NCBI GenBank assembly: GCA_027365175.1
Contig: DAHXNY010000003.1
Location: 1-64,000 of the forward strand
Length of the DNA: 64,000 nucleotides
DNA from: Microcaldota archaeon
GTDB lineage: Archaea; Micrarchaeota; Micrarchaeia; Micrarchaeales; CABMGC01
Direction: 5' to 3'
Positions 46,725 to 57,051 of the stretch are shown piece by piece; the first letter of the stretch is position 1; each line of letters begins with the position of its first letter. The notes beneath the pieces were generated by a model that saw only the letters and a program-made list of their open reading frames with translations, was not told where the DNA came from and ran no database searches. The position numbers were made by a program, and so were the translations under genes.

Positions 46725-46776
46725 GATGGTGAGTATAGGATAGTTTAAATATCCTGCAGCGCATATATATTGGGGT

Positions 46777-47364
46777 TTGATGGGGACAGTTACAGTAACG
46801 CCTGACAGTAGTAAAAGCAGGTATTCGATATGGCTAATGCCTGCTGAAGAGAGCGTATTTGATGAATTGCAGCATACCATAAATGAAATAAGCAATAGGT
46901 ATTCCACTCCTTCTTTTGAACCGCATATTACCTTAATGGCAGGGATTTCAGGGATTGAGGATAGCGTCATTGAAAATGCGCATTATCTTGCAAGCAGAAT
47001 TGACAGATGCACGGTTGCACTGGGGAGCATAGGCAGATCGAGGGAGTACTTCAGGTCACTGTTCATAAGAGTACAGAAGAGTATGGAGATGGAGAGGGCT
47101 GCAGATCTTGCTAAAGAAGTATTTGAAAGGTATTACACACGAGAGTATACGCCTCATCTTAGTTTCATGTATGCAGACATGCAGGATGGTCAGAAGGATA
47201 AGATAATAGAAGAGTATGGGCTTGTTCCACTGGTCAGAAGGCTGCGTGCATTCACGATAGGAAAATTGGGCCTTTATTACACATACGGCAGGGCTGATGG
47301 GTGGCAGAAAGTAAGGGAGTTCAGGCTTATGAATCCCGTTAAAGAAGCACGTTCAGTTCTCTGA
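46777..47364 (+). CDS. 2H phosphoesterase (cyclic phosphodiesterase / 2'-5' RNA ligase-like)
   Basis: FEPHITLMAG and YTPHLSFMYAD HxT/HxS motifs. Confidence 0.82.
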   Translation: MMGTVTVTPDSSKSRYSIWLMPAEESVFDELQHTINEISNRYSTPSFEPHITLMAGISGIEDSVIENAHYLASRIDRCTVALGSIGRSREYFRSLFIRVQKSMEMERAADLAKEVFERYYTREYTPHLSFMYADMQDGQKDKIIEEYGLVPLVRRLRAFTIGKLGLYYTYGRADGWQKVREFRLMNPVKEARSVL

Positions 47365-47464
47365 TTGTTCCGATTCTGGTTTTTAGCATTAGCCTTTCCC
47401 TGAGCATAATTACTTCACGCTATTCCTCAAAAACAATATAAAACTCTGGTACTAATTCTTACTG

Positions 47465-48556
47465 GTGCTTGTGTTGAAAAGGGAGGTATTCAGTGGAAGC
47501 GTAACATACATGCAGGTAATGGATGAAAACGGTGTTATTGACAAGGAGCTTATGCCCAATTATGTCGATGACAATAAGATACTGGAGATGCTCAGGTACA
47601 TGGTTCTTGCACGCGAGATAGACGCAAAGGCGCTATCTTTGCAGAGGCAGGGACGTGCAGTAACATATGCACCACTTCTTGGAGAAGAAGCGACGCAGGT
47701 AGGAGCGGCAATGGCACTTAGGAAGGATGATTATTTTGTACCTAACTTCAGGCAGCACGCAGTATATCTTGTTCGGGGACTGCCGCTAGAGCTCTTCTTC
47801 ATGTACTGGAGAGGTTATGAAGAGGCGCAGAAGATACCTGAAAATGTGAAGGGGCTTCCGATAATTATCCCGGTATCTACGCAGATGTCGCATGCAGTAG
47901 GTGTAGCATACGCACAGAAGTATAAGAAGACAGGAGCTGCGGTGATAGCTTTTGTCGGAGATGGAGGAACGTCGGAAGGGGATTTCTATGAGGCGATCAA
48001 CTTTGCAGGGGCATGGAACATCCCGCTTATTACAATAATAGAGAATAATGCATGGGCGATATCCGAGCCTACAAAGAAGCAGACAGCTGCGGCCACTCTT
48101 GCGCAGAAGGGCATAGCTGCCGGAATTCAGAGGATAATACAGGTGGATGGAAACGATGTCGTTGCGGTTTACAAGGCTGTCAGGGAAGCGATAGAGGCAT
48201 CTGCCGATGGCCCTGCGGTGATAGAGGCCCTGACTTACAGGATGGGCATGCATACGACTGCAGATGACCCTACAAAATACAGGACTGACGATGAACTTGA
48301 AAAATGGAAGGCGAGGGACCCCATACTGAGGGTGAAGAGGTACCTGGCTGCAAAGAATCTTTGGAGCGATGAGATTGAGGCGAAGTTCATTGAGGAGAAT
48401 ATGACTAAGATAGATGACGCTATTGAAAAGGCAGAGAGCTTTGTTCCTGATCCGAAGAGCATGTTCGAAAGCGTATACAGTTTCATGCCGGACGTACTTC
48501 AGGAGGAGATGGACGAAGCCGTTAAGGAGAACTTCTGGCAGGGTGATTCAGAATGA
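47465..48556 (+). CDS. pdhA: pyruvate/2-oxoacid dehydrogenase E1 alpha
   Basis: TPP motif GDGGTSEGDFYEAINFAGAWNIPLITIIENNAWAIS. Confidence 0.95.
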   Translation: MLVLKREVFSGSVTYMQVMDENGVIDKELMPNYVDDNKILEMLRYMVLAREIDAKALSLQRQGRAVTYAPLLGEEATQVGAAMALRKDDYFVPNFRQHAVYLVRGLPLELFFMYWRGYEEAQKIPENVKGLPIIIPVSTQMSHAVGVAYAQKYKKTGAAVIAFVGDGGTSEGDFYEAINFAGAWNIPLITIIENNAWAISEPTKKQTAAATLAQKGIAAGIQRIIQVDGNDVVAVYKAVREAIEASADGPAVIEALTYRMGMHTTADDPTKYRTDDELEKWKARDPILRVKRYLAAKNLWSDEIEAKFIEENMTKIDDAIEKAESFVPDPKSMFESVYSFMPDVLQEEMDEAVKENFWQGDSE

Positions 48557-49518
48557 TGGCAAACATGGTTACAGCGTTGAACGGTGCTCTCAGCCACATA
48601 CTTGAGAATGACAAGAATGCAGTGGTGCTGGGAGAGGATGTCGGGAAGGATGGAGGTGTATTCAGGGTTACTGATGGACTCGCTAAAAAATTCGGGGATG
48701 ACAGAGTGATAGATACGCCTTTGGCAGAGTCTGGAATAATAGGCACTTCGATAGGAATGGCCATATCGGGAATGCGCCCTATTCCGGAGATACAGTTTGC
48801 AGGCTTCATGTTCCTCGGGTTCAGCCAGTTGGTCAACCATGCTGCAAGGTACAGGAGCAGGACAAGAGGCTCATTCAAGGTTCCGATGATAGTAAGGACT
48901 CCGGTAAGCGGAGGGGTGAGAACGCTGGAGCACCACTCTGAAAGCCCTGAAGCATATTATTCGCATATGGGAGGCTTGATAGTGGTAGAGCCTTCAGGAC
49001 CTTATGATGCAAAAGGGCTGATGATAAATGCCTCTAAGCTGGATGATCCCATAGTCTTCCTTGAGCCTACTAAGCTCTACAGACTCTTCAAGGAGGAGGT
49101 TCCTGATGAGCCTTATGAGGTGGAGATAGGAAAGGCAAATGTCCTGAGAGAAGGAAATGGGCTCAGCATAATAACCTATGGCACCATGGTGCCCGTAGTC
49201 AAGAGCGTTGTGGAGAAGAGGGGCGTGGACGCTGAGATAATAGACCTAAGGACGATAAACCCGCTTGATGAGAGGTGCATAATAGACAGTGTGAAGAAGA
49301 CAGGAAGGGCGCTCATAGTGCATGAAGCTTCACTGAGCTTCGGGGTTGGTGCAGAGGTATCCGCAAGGATAGCGGAGAAGGCAATATTCGACCTAAAGGC
49401 CCCGATAATAAGGGTGGCGTCGCACTCCCTGCCTTACCCGTTCCCGGGATATGAGAAGTATTACATACCAAATGAGCTTAAGGTATCAAAGGCTATAGAT
49501 AAGATAATGTCGGTGTAG
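48553..49518 (+). CDS. pdhB: pyruvate/2-oxoacid dehydrogenase E1 beta
   Basis: LGEDVGKDGGVFRVTDGL; ATGA overlap with E1 alpha. Confidence 0.95.
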   Translation: MMANMVTALNGALSHILENDKNAVVLGEDVGKDGGVFRVTDGLAKKFGDDRVIDTPLAESGIIGTSIGMAISGMRPIPEIQFAGFMFLGFSQLVNHAARYRSRTRGSFKVPMIVRTPVSGGVRTLEHHSESPEAYYSHMGGLIVVEPSGPYDAKGLMINASKLDDPIVFLEPTKLYRLFKEEVPDEPYEVEIGKANVLREGNGLSIITYGTMVPVVKSVVEKRGVDAEIIDLRTINPLDERCIIDSVKKTGRALIVHEASLSFGVGAEVSARIAEKAIFDLKAPIIRVASHSLPYPFPGYEKYYIPNELKVSKAIDKIMSV

Positions 49519-49520
49519 AA

Positions 49521-50765
49521 GTGAAAGAGATAAAATTCGTTGATGTTGGAGAGGGCATAACCGAAGGCCATCTGCAGAAGTGGATGGTGAAGGACGGAGA
49601 CAGTGTGAAGGAGGATCAGGCGGTTGCGCAGGTAGAGACAGATAAAGCAATAGTCAACATACCTGCACCGATATCTGGGATCATAAAACTGGTTGCTAAG
49701 GAGAATACCGATGTAAAGGTAGGAGATACATTAGCTACCGTGGGAGATGGAACACAGGATACAGAACCGAAAAAGGCTGCGCCTGAAGCTGAAAAGAGCG
49801 TTCAGCATTCTCCTCCTGCAGCACAAACTGCTGCGCATGTTGCTGCTGCGCCTGATACAAAGGCAGTAGGTGAGACCAAGGAGATACTTACTACTCCTTA
49901 TGTGAGGAAGCTTGCTCGTGACCTTGGAATAGACCTGTCAACGGTCACAGGCACCGGCCCGCAGGGAAGGATTCTGGAGAATGATGTTAAGACGTTTGCA
50001 AACAACGGAGCCGTTCCGAAGAAGCTTGTCCCTAAGTTCTCTGAAGTGCTCGAAGAGAAGCATGGCGAAGAGATTGAAAGAGTGCCGATGTCACAGTTGA
50101 GGAAGACGATTGCAAAGAATATGGAGCTTTCATGGACGATTCCTAGAGCGGTGCATATGGATATTGCAGACGCAGGGCATCTTTTCGAGATAGTTAAAAG
50201 AGAGAAGGAGAACGCTGAAAAGGCAGGTTTCAAGCTGACCTTCCTCCCATTCATGATAAAGGCAGCGGTAGAGGCTCTTAAGGAGAATCCAAGATTCAAT
50301 TCAAGCTATGACCATGACAGGCAGGAGGTAATAGTAAAGAGGTATTACAATGTAGGGCTCGCTGCGGAGTCTCCTGATGGATTGAAGGTGGTTGTAATAA
50401 AGAATGCAGACAGGAAGAGCATATCTGAGATAGCTAAGGAGATAATGGTGCTTCACAAAAAGGTGCTTGATAATACCATATCATTGGAAGAGATGCATGA
50501 TGGCACCTTCACAATAACCAATATAGGAAGCCTTGGAGGAGGATATCTCTCCGTTCCGATGATAAATTACCCCGAGGTCGCAATACTCGGAGTGCACATG
50601 ATAAAGGAGGTGCCGGTAGTGCAGGACGGCAAGATAGTTATAGGAAGGCAGCTGCCTTTCTCTCTGGTCTTCGACCATAGGGTGGTAGACGGGGCTGAAG
50701 CTGTGAAGTTCGGAAATGCCTTTAAGAGATATATAGAGGATCCTGAATTCCTCGAGATGCTGTAA
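49521..50765 (+). CDS. pdhC: dihydrolipoamide acyltransferase E2
   Basis: lipoyl motif VETDKAIVNIPAP, E3-binding domain, catalytic LVFDHRVVDGAEA. Confidence 0.96.
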   Translation: MKEIKFVDVGEGITEGHLQKWMVKDGDSVKEDQAVAQVETDKAIVNIPAPISGIIKLVAKENTDVKVGDTLATVGDGTQDTEPKKAAPEAEKSVQHSPPAAQTAAHVAAAPDTKAVGETKEILTTPYVRKLARDLGIDLSTVTGTGPQGRILENDVKTFANNGAVPKKLVPKFSEVLEEKHGEEIERVPMSQLRKTIAKNMELSWTIPRAVHMDIADAGHLFEIVKREKENAEKAGFKLTFLPFMIKAAVEALKENPRFNSSYDHDRQEVIVKRYYNVGLAAESPDGLKVVVIKNADRKSISEIAKEIMVLHKKVLDNTISLEEMHDGTFTITNIGSLGGGYLSVPMINYPEVAILGVHMIKEVPVVQDGKIVIGRQLPFSLVFDHRVVDGAEAVKFGNAFKRYIEDPEFLEML

Positions 50766-50766
50766 T

Positions 50767-52131
50767 ATGGTAATGGGCTCTCTCCCTGAAGAGATTGACG
50801 TCGCAGTCATCGGAGGAGGAGTAGGAGGATACGTAGCAGCCATAAGAGCTGCAGAGCTTGGAAAAAGCGTAACCATAGTAGAGAGGGATAAACTTGGAGG
50901 CCACTGCCTCAACTACGCATGCATACCGTCAAAGACACTCATACATATATCCGATCTGTTGTATTCTGCAACTCATTCAGAGAACATGGGGATATCCGGA
51001 TCCCTGAATATAGATGCAAAGAAGATGCATGACTGGAGGATAGGAGTCTCTCAGAAGCTCGAGAAAGGAGTTGAGAGCCTGTGTGATTCAAACGGCATAG
51101 AGAGGGTTAAGGGAGAGGCCACCTTCCTCAACTCAAGCACATTGCAGCTTACAAACGGAACCTCCCTCGATTTCAAGAAAGCCATAATAGCAACCGGATC
51201 CGTGCCTTCGGAACTTAAGGGATTCGGCTTCAACGGCAGCAGCATTATCGACTACAAGCAGGCACTCTCCCTTGATTACATACCGAAGAGTATTGCGATA
51301 ATAGGAGCAGGATATGTCTCCGTGGAGATAGCCGGCATGTTTGCAAAGCTGGGTTCACAGGTTCATGTGATAGCCCGCTCAGGAATATTGTCCAAGTTTG
51401 ATCCTGATGCGACAGCATTGGTCGGTAGAAAGCTTGAGGCTCTTGGAGTGAAGATATATGCAGGAGCTGCTCCTGGACAGTATGATGGAAAAGGATTGAA
51501 GCTTTCTGACGGCACTTCGGTAGAAGCGGATATTGTAGTGGTTGCCATAGGGCTTGCCCCATACACAAAAGGGCTAGGGCTTGAAAATACAAAGGTCAAG
51601 ACGGATGATAGGGGCTTTGTTGTTGTTGACAGTTCATTGCAGACGACAGACAGCAATATACTTGCTGTAGGTGATGTCGTAGGGGAGCCTATGCTCGCAC
51701 ACAAGGCGATAAGGCAGGGGGTGGTGGCTGGAGAGAAGGCTTCGGGCCTTAACTCAGGCTTTGACAATATCGTCATACCTGCAGTCATATTCTCTGATCC
51801 TGAAGTTGCGCTGGCAGGAACTTTGAATGCGAAGAATGTGAAGAAGTTCCCTATGAGCGCTGTCGGAAGAGGGATTGCGCTTGACAGGAAGGAGGGCTTT
51901 GTGAAGATAGCATACGATGATGATAATATAGTAAAGGGAGTGGAGATAGTTGGCCAGGATGCGAACGCTATGATAGCCGAGGCAGCTCTCGCGATAGAGA
52001 TGGGAGCCACTCTGGAAGACATTGCAGATACGATACACCCGCACCCTACATTCTCTGAGGCGGTGCAGGAAGCTGCGGAAGCTGCCCTGGGCAGGCCTTT
52101 GCACTTCTATTATGGAAAGGGGACAAAATGA
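50767..52131 (+). CDS. lpdA: dihydrolipoyl dehydrogenase E3
   Basis: GGHCLNYACIPSKT redox disulfide, HPHPTFSEAVQEA. Confidence 0.96.
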   Translation: MVMGSLPEEIDVAVIGGGVGGYVAAIRAAELGKSVTIVERDKLGGHCLNYACIPSKTLIHISDLLYSATHSENMGISGSLNIDAKKMHDWRIGVSQKLEKGVESLCDSNGIERVKGEATFLNSSTLQLTNGTSLDFKKAIIATGSVPSELKGFGFNGSSIIDYKQALSLDYIPKSIAIIGAGYVSVEIAGMFAKLGSQVHVIARSGILSKFDPDATALVGRKLEALGVKIYAGAAPGQYDGKGLKLSDGTSVEADIVVVAIGLAPYTKGLGLENTKVKTDDRGFVVVDSSLQTTDSNILAVGDVVGEPMLAHKAIRQGVVAGEKASGLNSGFDNIVIPAVIFSDPEVALAGTLNAKNVKKFPMSAVGRGIALDRKEGFVKIAYDDDNIVKGVEIVGQDANAMIAEAALAIEMGATLEDIADTIHPHPTFSEAVQEAAEAALGRPLHFYYGKGTK

Positions 52132-52907
52132 AGATAACGATAATCTGCAAGAAGTATTACAAGGAGATACAGGAGCTGGAGAAGGCTTTTGAGATGACAA
52201 GGAGCGGGGACATATGCATAGCCATAGGAGGCGACGGCACCTTCGTAAAGGCTGCCAGGGAATTTGACGGCCCGATACTTGCAATAAGAGGAAATGAGAG
52301 CAACAGCGCAGGATATTATTCGGATATAAGCATAAAGGACATTTCGCTGGTTGTGAAGAAGCTGAAGAAGAGGCAGTACACGATAGAGAATCTCGGGAAC
52401 AAGATAGAGCTGTCTTTCAAGGGCAAGAAGTACTATGCTGTTAATGAGGTGCTGCTGCACAATTGGCGCGAAGAGGTATACTTCAGCGTTTACTACAAGG
52501 ATGACCATAAGGAGAAGGCGATATACCCTTACGTAATGGCAGGGGACGGAATGCTGGTAACGAGTGAGGTAGGCTCTACCGCATACAACAGGTCAGCAGG
52601 AGGGCCGGTCATACTCTCGCCCAAGCTCCTCTGTGCCACCTTCCTGAATGTCGACGGGCCTTACACCAATTCGATAATAGTAAGCCCTGACAAGAAGATA
52701 GGTGCGCGGATAGAGAAATACAGGGGAGTGCTGCGCTATGACGGAATAGATGCAGGCAGCATAAAGAAGGGCGAGAGCTTTGAGGTGTCCTTATCTAAAA
52801 AGGAATTACGGGTAGTAAGACTTGATGGAGTAAGGGAGGATATAGCTGTGAAGCTTGCACGTATAATAAAGGGCAAGATGAGGAAGCCCGAAGGCATAGA
52901 GTACTGA
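52128..52907 (+). CDS. nadK: NAD(+) kinase
   Basis: IAIGGDGTFVKAAR; TSEVGSTAYNRSAGGPV. Confidence 0.93.
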   Translation: MKITIICKKYYKEIQELEKAFEMTRSGDICIAIGGDGTFVKAAREFDGPILAIRGNESNSAGYYSDISIKDISLVVKKLKKRQYTIENLGNKIELSFKGKKYYAVNEVLLHNWREEVYFSVYYKDDHKEKAIYPYVMAGDGMLVTSEVGSTAYNRSAGGPVILSPKLLCATFLNVDGPYTNSIIVSPDKKIGARIEKYRGVLRYDGIDAGSIKKGESFEVSLSKKELRVVRLDGVREDIAVKLARIIKGKMRKPEGIEY

Positions 52908-52913
52908 TACCTG

Positions 52914-53795
52914 TCACTGCTTTTTCTGGAAGAACGCGTGCTCCAGCGCCCTGAAGGTCAGCTTTGCGGCAAGGAAGTTCGGCGCTATCATCCCAGGTAT
53001 GGGCGCAAGCTCGCATACGTCCATGCCAAGAAGGTTCTTCTCTGCAAGAATGCCCTTTAGCACCATGTCTATCTGTGCAAAACGCATCCCGTTAGGTTCA
53101 GGAGTGCCGACGCTCGGCATCTCACCGCTGTCCAGCACATCCAAGTCTATGGTTATGTAGACATTTTGCTTTGTGCGCTTCTTTATTATCTGCGCAATCT
53201 CATTTGCAGGCAGGCTCTGCATGTCCCTCATGTAAAGTATGTCATCCGAGTACTTCTTTGCGCTCTCTATGTCAATGCTCCTGACTCCGGCGCTGTAGCA
53301 GCTTTCGCAGACATCCCTCGCGCGTGCCATTATGCACGCGTGGGAGTACCTGCTGCCCATATACTCGTCTCTGTAATCGGAATGGGCATCGAAGTGGATT
53401 ACGCTGAACTCCTTATTGCGCTTTGCAACAGCTCTTATGGAGCCTACTGCTATCGAATGTTCTCCGCCTATGAGAAGGGGCATCTTCTTCGCATCAAGTA
53501 TGAGATCGGCCTCTCTTTCTATCCAGTTTATCGTCTCTTCGGGAGAGCCTACGCTCGGCTGCATCTCATCTGTCGTATATATGCCTATCTCAGTTATCTC
53601 CTTCTTGTATTCCTCATCGTAGAGCTCCAGGTTCCTGCTCGCATCTATTATGGCATGCGGACCGTCCCTTGCGCCTGATTTGTATGATGTAGTAGAATCA
53701 TATGGCACCGGAAGTACTACGACCTTTGCGCTTCCGTAATCCTGGTCCTCTATCCCGAACAGGTTATACGGAGGAAGTTGATGCAGCAGTTTCAT
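52914..53795 (-). CDS. speB: agmatinase / ureohydrolase
   Basis: GGEHSIAVG, HFDAHSDYR, TIDLDVLD. Confidence 0.95.
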   Translation of the reverse strand: MKLLHQLPPYNLFGIEDQDYGSAKVVVLPVPYDSTTSYKSGARDGPHAIIDASRNLELYDEEYKKEITEIGIYTTDEMQPSVGSPEETINWIEREADLILDAKKMPLLIGGEHSIAVGSIRAVAKRNKEFSVIHFDAHSDYRDEYMGSRYSHACIMARARDVCESCYSAGVRSIDIESAKKYSDDILYMRDMQSLPANEIAQIIKKRTKQNVYITIDLDVLDSGEMPSVGTPEPNGMRFAQIDMVLKGILAEKNLLGMDVCELAPIPGMIAPNFLAAKLTFRALEHAFFQKKQ

Positions 53796-53812
53796 TTTAT
53801 CACATTATTTTA

Positions 53813-54223
53813 TTATAACTCCTTTGTGCTTCTGTCTATCTGTTTATTCTCGTACTTGAAGAGAGCTTCCTTTATCGCTTTTAATGATAACGTGGCACAG
53901 TGCATTCTTACAGGCCCGGGATCGAGGTTTATTATCTCTATGAGGCTCTTTTTGCCCATGGACTCTATCTCCTGCACGCTCTTGCCCTTCAGCTTTTCCA
54001 TGAGTATGTTTGCTGAGCCCATCGAGATGACGCAGCCATCCCCATCATAGGAGACATCCTTGACTATGCCGTTTTCTATCTTAAGGAAGACGGTTATCCT
54101 GTCACCGCATGAGACATTCTCCTCGTGCATCTCTGCATTTGGTTTTTCCATCTTATGCTTATGTTCCTGTGTCTCATAGCTCGAGAGTAGTTCCTCGGCA
54201 TACATGTCTAGATCCATATTCAC
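53813..54223 (-). CDS. Fe-S scaffold IscU/SufU family
   Basis: NVSCGDRITVFLKIENGIVKDVSYDGDGCVISMGSANIL...MHCATLSLKAIKEAL. Confidence 0.93.
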   Translation of the reverse strand: MNMDLDMYAEELLSSYETQEHKHKMEKPNAEMHEENVSCGDRITVFLKIENGIVKDVSYDGDGCVISMGSANILMEKLKGKSVQEIESMGKKSLIEIINLDPGPVRMHCATLSLKAIKEALFKYENKQIDRSTKEL

Positions 54224-54278
54224 ACTTATAGAATAAGCTGTATATAAATGTTAGACTTTAAGAATAATAAACGTTGGC

Positions 54279-54653
54279 ATGGAAGGCAAATTTGTGATAG
54301 TAGACACAAGCTCCATAATATTCGGGCTGTCCAAAAAGCATGATGTCTTCAGCGCGCTTGAAGACAGGTTTCCCAGGCATTCCCTGCTCATATCGCAGGG
54401 CATATTGAATGAGATAAAGGGCATTGCAAGCGGGAATGGAAGATACTCCAAGTATGCAAAGGTTGCGCTTGGAATTGTAAAAAAGAACGGGCATATAGAG
54501 ATTACAGGCAGCAGAAAGTATCCTGATGACTGGATGCTCGACAATGCCTCTGAAGGGGCAGTAATATGCACAAATGATTCCGCTCTTAAGGTGAAACTGA
54601 GGAAAGAAGGCGCCACAGTAGTCAGCATTTCCATAAACGGAGTGCTGAGATGA
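54279..54653 (+). CDS. PIN domain protein (FCF1/VapC-like)
   Basis: FVIVDTSSIIFG; CTNDSALKVKLRKEGATVV. Confidence 0.85.
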   Translation: MEGKFVIVDTSSIIFGLSKKHDVFSALEDRFPRHSLLISQGILNEIKGIASGNGRYSKYAKVALGIVKKNGHIEITGSRKYPDDWMLDNASEGAVICTNDSALKVKLRKEGATVVSISINGVLR

Positions 54654-54886
54654 CAGTTTAGCGCCTTTCAATGTGTTCTCATTGGGATCTCAGGTTTCCG
54701 TCCTTGGCTGCACATGCAGCCTGCCCAGAGTTTCCTTCTTCTACGCAGGCACCTTGGGGTTAGGCATAGGCGCAGGATTATACCCGTTTCGTCTACGGTT
54801 GCAATGGGTTTATATTTTTATTTGTTGCTATCTTTACAGTAATTTTTCTGCTTATCCGTGATTAAGACGATTAAACGAGTGATATA

Positions 54887-55483
54887 GTGTATTATATAGA
54901 CACAATAAAGGATTCAGTGAGCGTATCACCAATATACTTCGGGGAGAATATAGACGAAGGAGTTGAGAAGATACTCAGGACCAAGTATGAGCGAACGCTT
55001 GACAAGGATCTGGGGATAATACTCGCTGTCTTCAATGTAAGGGACATAAGCGACGGCCGCATAATACCGGGAGATCCTTCTACACACCACGACGTCACAT
55101 TTGATATACTGGCATTCAAGCTTGAGGTAGAGGAGGTAGTGGTTGGAGAGGTCTCTGAGCTTGCAGACTTTGGATGCTTTGTAAGGATAGGGCCTATAGA
55201 TGGCCTTGTGCACATGTCGCAGATAACCAGCGACTTCATAAGCTATGACAGGAAGGCAAGCGTCTTTGTTTCTAGGAACACAGGAAAGAGCCTGAAGAAG
55301 GGAGACGTGGTGTTCGGCAAGGTCTCATCAATAAGCCTGAAGAACAGCATAGGAGATGCGAAGATAGCGCTCACGATGCGCCCTGACGGACTTGGGAAGT
55401 ATGAATGGATAAAGGAGCCTAAGAAAGAGCACAAGCCTATGGGAGGCAGGCCAAGAGGCGGCAGGAGGCCCCCTAGGAAGTGA
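54887..55483 (+). CDS. rpoE1: DNA-directed RNA polymerase subunit E' (Rpo7)
   Basis: Rpb7 N-terminal plus S1 domain GEVSELADFGCFVRIGPIDGLVHMSQI. Confidence 0.95.
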   Translation: MYYIDTIKDSVSVSPIYFGENIDEGVEKILRTKYERTLDKDLGIILAVFNVRDISDGRIIPGDPSTHHDVTFDILAFKLEVEEVVVGEVSELADFGCFVRIGPIDGLVHMSQITSDFISYDRKASVFVSRNTGKSLKKGDVVFGKVSSISLKNSIGDAKIALTMRPDGLGKYEWIKEPKKEHKPMGGRPRGGRRPPRK

Positions 55484-55498
55484 TTATAAGGGATATTT

Positions 55499-55687
55499 AT
55501 GGAACTAGCATGCAGAAAGTGCAATCTGATAATATCGCAGGGCAATACCTGCCCGGTATGCAATGCGGCAGAACTTACCTCGAAATGGAGCGGCTACATA
55601 GCTATGCTTAATGTAGAGAAATCGGATGTGGCTAAGAGGATGGAGATAAAGGTAAACGGCTCTTATGCCATAAGCATAAACGGCTGA
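55499..55687 (+). CDS. spt4: RNA polymerase subunit E'' / Spt4
   Basis: CRKCNLII...CPVCNAAELTSKWSGYIAML. Confidence 0.93.
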   Translation: MELACRKCNLIISQGNTCPVCNAAELTSKWSGYIAMLNVEKSDVAKRMEIKVNGSYAISING

Positions 55688-56377
55688 TCATTCCTCCTTC
55701 TTTTCCTCCCTTGCGTATCTCTCTTCTACCGATATGTTCTTCACATCGTCCATGAACCTGAACATGGCGCTAACCATGGCCGACTTGTTTATGAAGTAGT
55801 CTGCATCCTTGTTTACCTTATCGCCGAATACTACCTTTACTGCTGCCCTCTCGCCCTGTGCCTCATCAGGCTTCAGCGCGTACATCTCTGCTATCGCATC
55901 TATTTTCTCCTTCTCAGAATCCAGCTTCTTCACTACAGTAATATCGTATACGAGCCTCTCTCCGGCAAGAGGATGGTTCGCATCGACTACCACTCTCGCT
56001 GAATTGACGCTCTTCACAGTTACTGCTGTGCCATCTATGTTCACGCGCATGCCAGGAACAGGCTCTATGTCCCTCTCCCTGAAATCAGACAGCTTCATGA
56101 CCCTGACCAGATCCTCGCTCCTCTCTCCGAATGCGTCCTTGGGTTCTATCTCCACAGTCTTCTGCTGGCTTATGGCCATACCCTTTACCGCATCCTCTAC
56201 GCCCTTGATTGCGTTGTTCTTGCCTATCACTATCAGCTGCGGGCTGTACCTGCCCTCTTCCTCGAATACGCCTTCTTCCTTTGCTCTCTTCTCCATCGTA
56301 GTATAGACTATGCTCTTGTCAGATGCCCTGCGTGCAGTATAGTCTATAGTTACAAAATCTCCGTTTGTAAACGGCAT
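55688..56377 (-). CDS. FKBP-type peptidyl-prolyl isomerase (SlyD-like)
   Basis: GDFVTIDYTARRASD, KGVEDAVKGM, DANHPLAGERLVYDITV. Confidence 0.93.
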   Translation of the reverse strand: MPFTNGDFVTIDYTARRASDKSIVYTTMEKRAKEEGVFEEEGRYSPQLIVIGKNNAIKGVEDAVKGMAISQQKTVEIEPKDAFGERSEDLVRVMKLSDFRERDIEPVPGMRVNIDGTAVTVKSVNSARVVVDANHPLAGERLVYDITVVKKLDSEKEKIDAIAEMYALKPDEAQGERAAVKVVFGDKVNKDADYFINKSAMVSAMFRFMDDVKNISVEERYAREEKKEE

Positions 56378-56441
56378 AAAATCACACTACTATTATATGG
56401 CTCATATTTAAAAGGTATTGGCATAATATGCAATAGATTAC

Positions 56442-57047
56442 ATGGACAGGAAAAAGATGATTGAATTCATAGGGGCGCTCTTTGTAGCGGCCATATTCTT
56501 GACATCGTATGCCGCCTTCTCCAGCAACAACAGCGCTGCGAATACGGCAAGCACCTCCAGCACGGTTGCCACCTACTATGCAGTGGGCAATACAAACGCA
56601 GCCATAACCGGATACAATAATACGCTTTTTGTGAACGTAAGCTGCAAGGGAGCTCTCCAGAACCAGACTTTTAATAAGATAAATGCGATAGCCACGCAGC
56701 TTGAGAATAACGGCTCTGTGCTTACTTACTCCTCTTCGGGGAGCGGCTTCCAGATAGGTCCGCAGAATATGAATTCAAAGAGCATATACGACTATATGTA
56801 CACGAAGCTCGGCTCCAACAGCACAAACTGCACGGTATTCAGCACGACTGCCACTGTGGAGCTTCCCGGCCTTATACAGATGAGTGTGCAGGGCCAGAGC
56901 ATAGCTGTCAAGGTGCCTTACAGCGTTGCTGTACAGCAGATCAGCCTGGAGCTGAACCAGTCTATGCCTTCTACGCTTCCGCTGAGGGTCGCTGTCCTCA
57001 TAACTGCGAATGGAACCATGTACGGCAATCCTTCGATCAGCAGGTAG
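56442..57047 (+). CDS. membrane-anchored hypothetical protein
   Basis: N-terminal TM, many N-x-S/T sites. Confidence 0.65.
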   Translation: MDRKKMIEFIGALFVAAIFLTSYAAFSSNNSAANTASTSSTVATYYAVGNTNAAITGYNNTLFVNVSCKGALQNQTFNKINAIATQLENNGSVLTYSSSGSGFQIGPQNMNSKSIYDYMYTKLGSNSTNCTVFSTTATVELPGLIQMSVQGQSIAVKVPYSVAVQQISLELNQSMPSTLPLRVAVLITANGTMYGNPSISR

Positions 57048-57051
57048 TAAG

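Noticed and set aside
54655-54810. Similarity of GAAGGAAACTCTGGGC to RNase P CR-I
   Set aside because: Region too short and no CR-V (ACAGAA..) counterpart seen; kept only as a generic ncRNA candidate.
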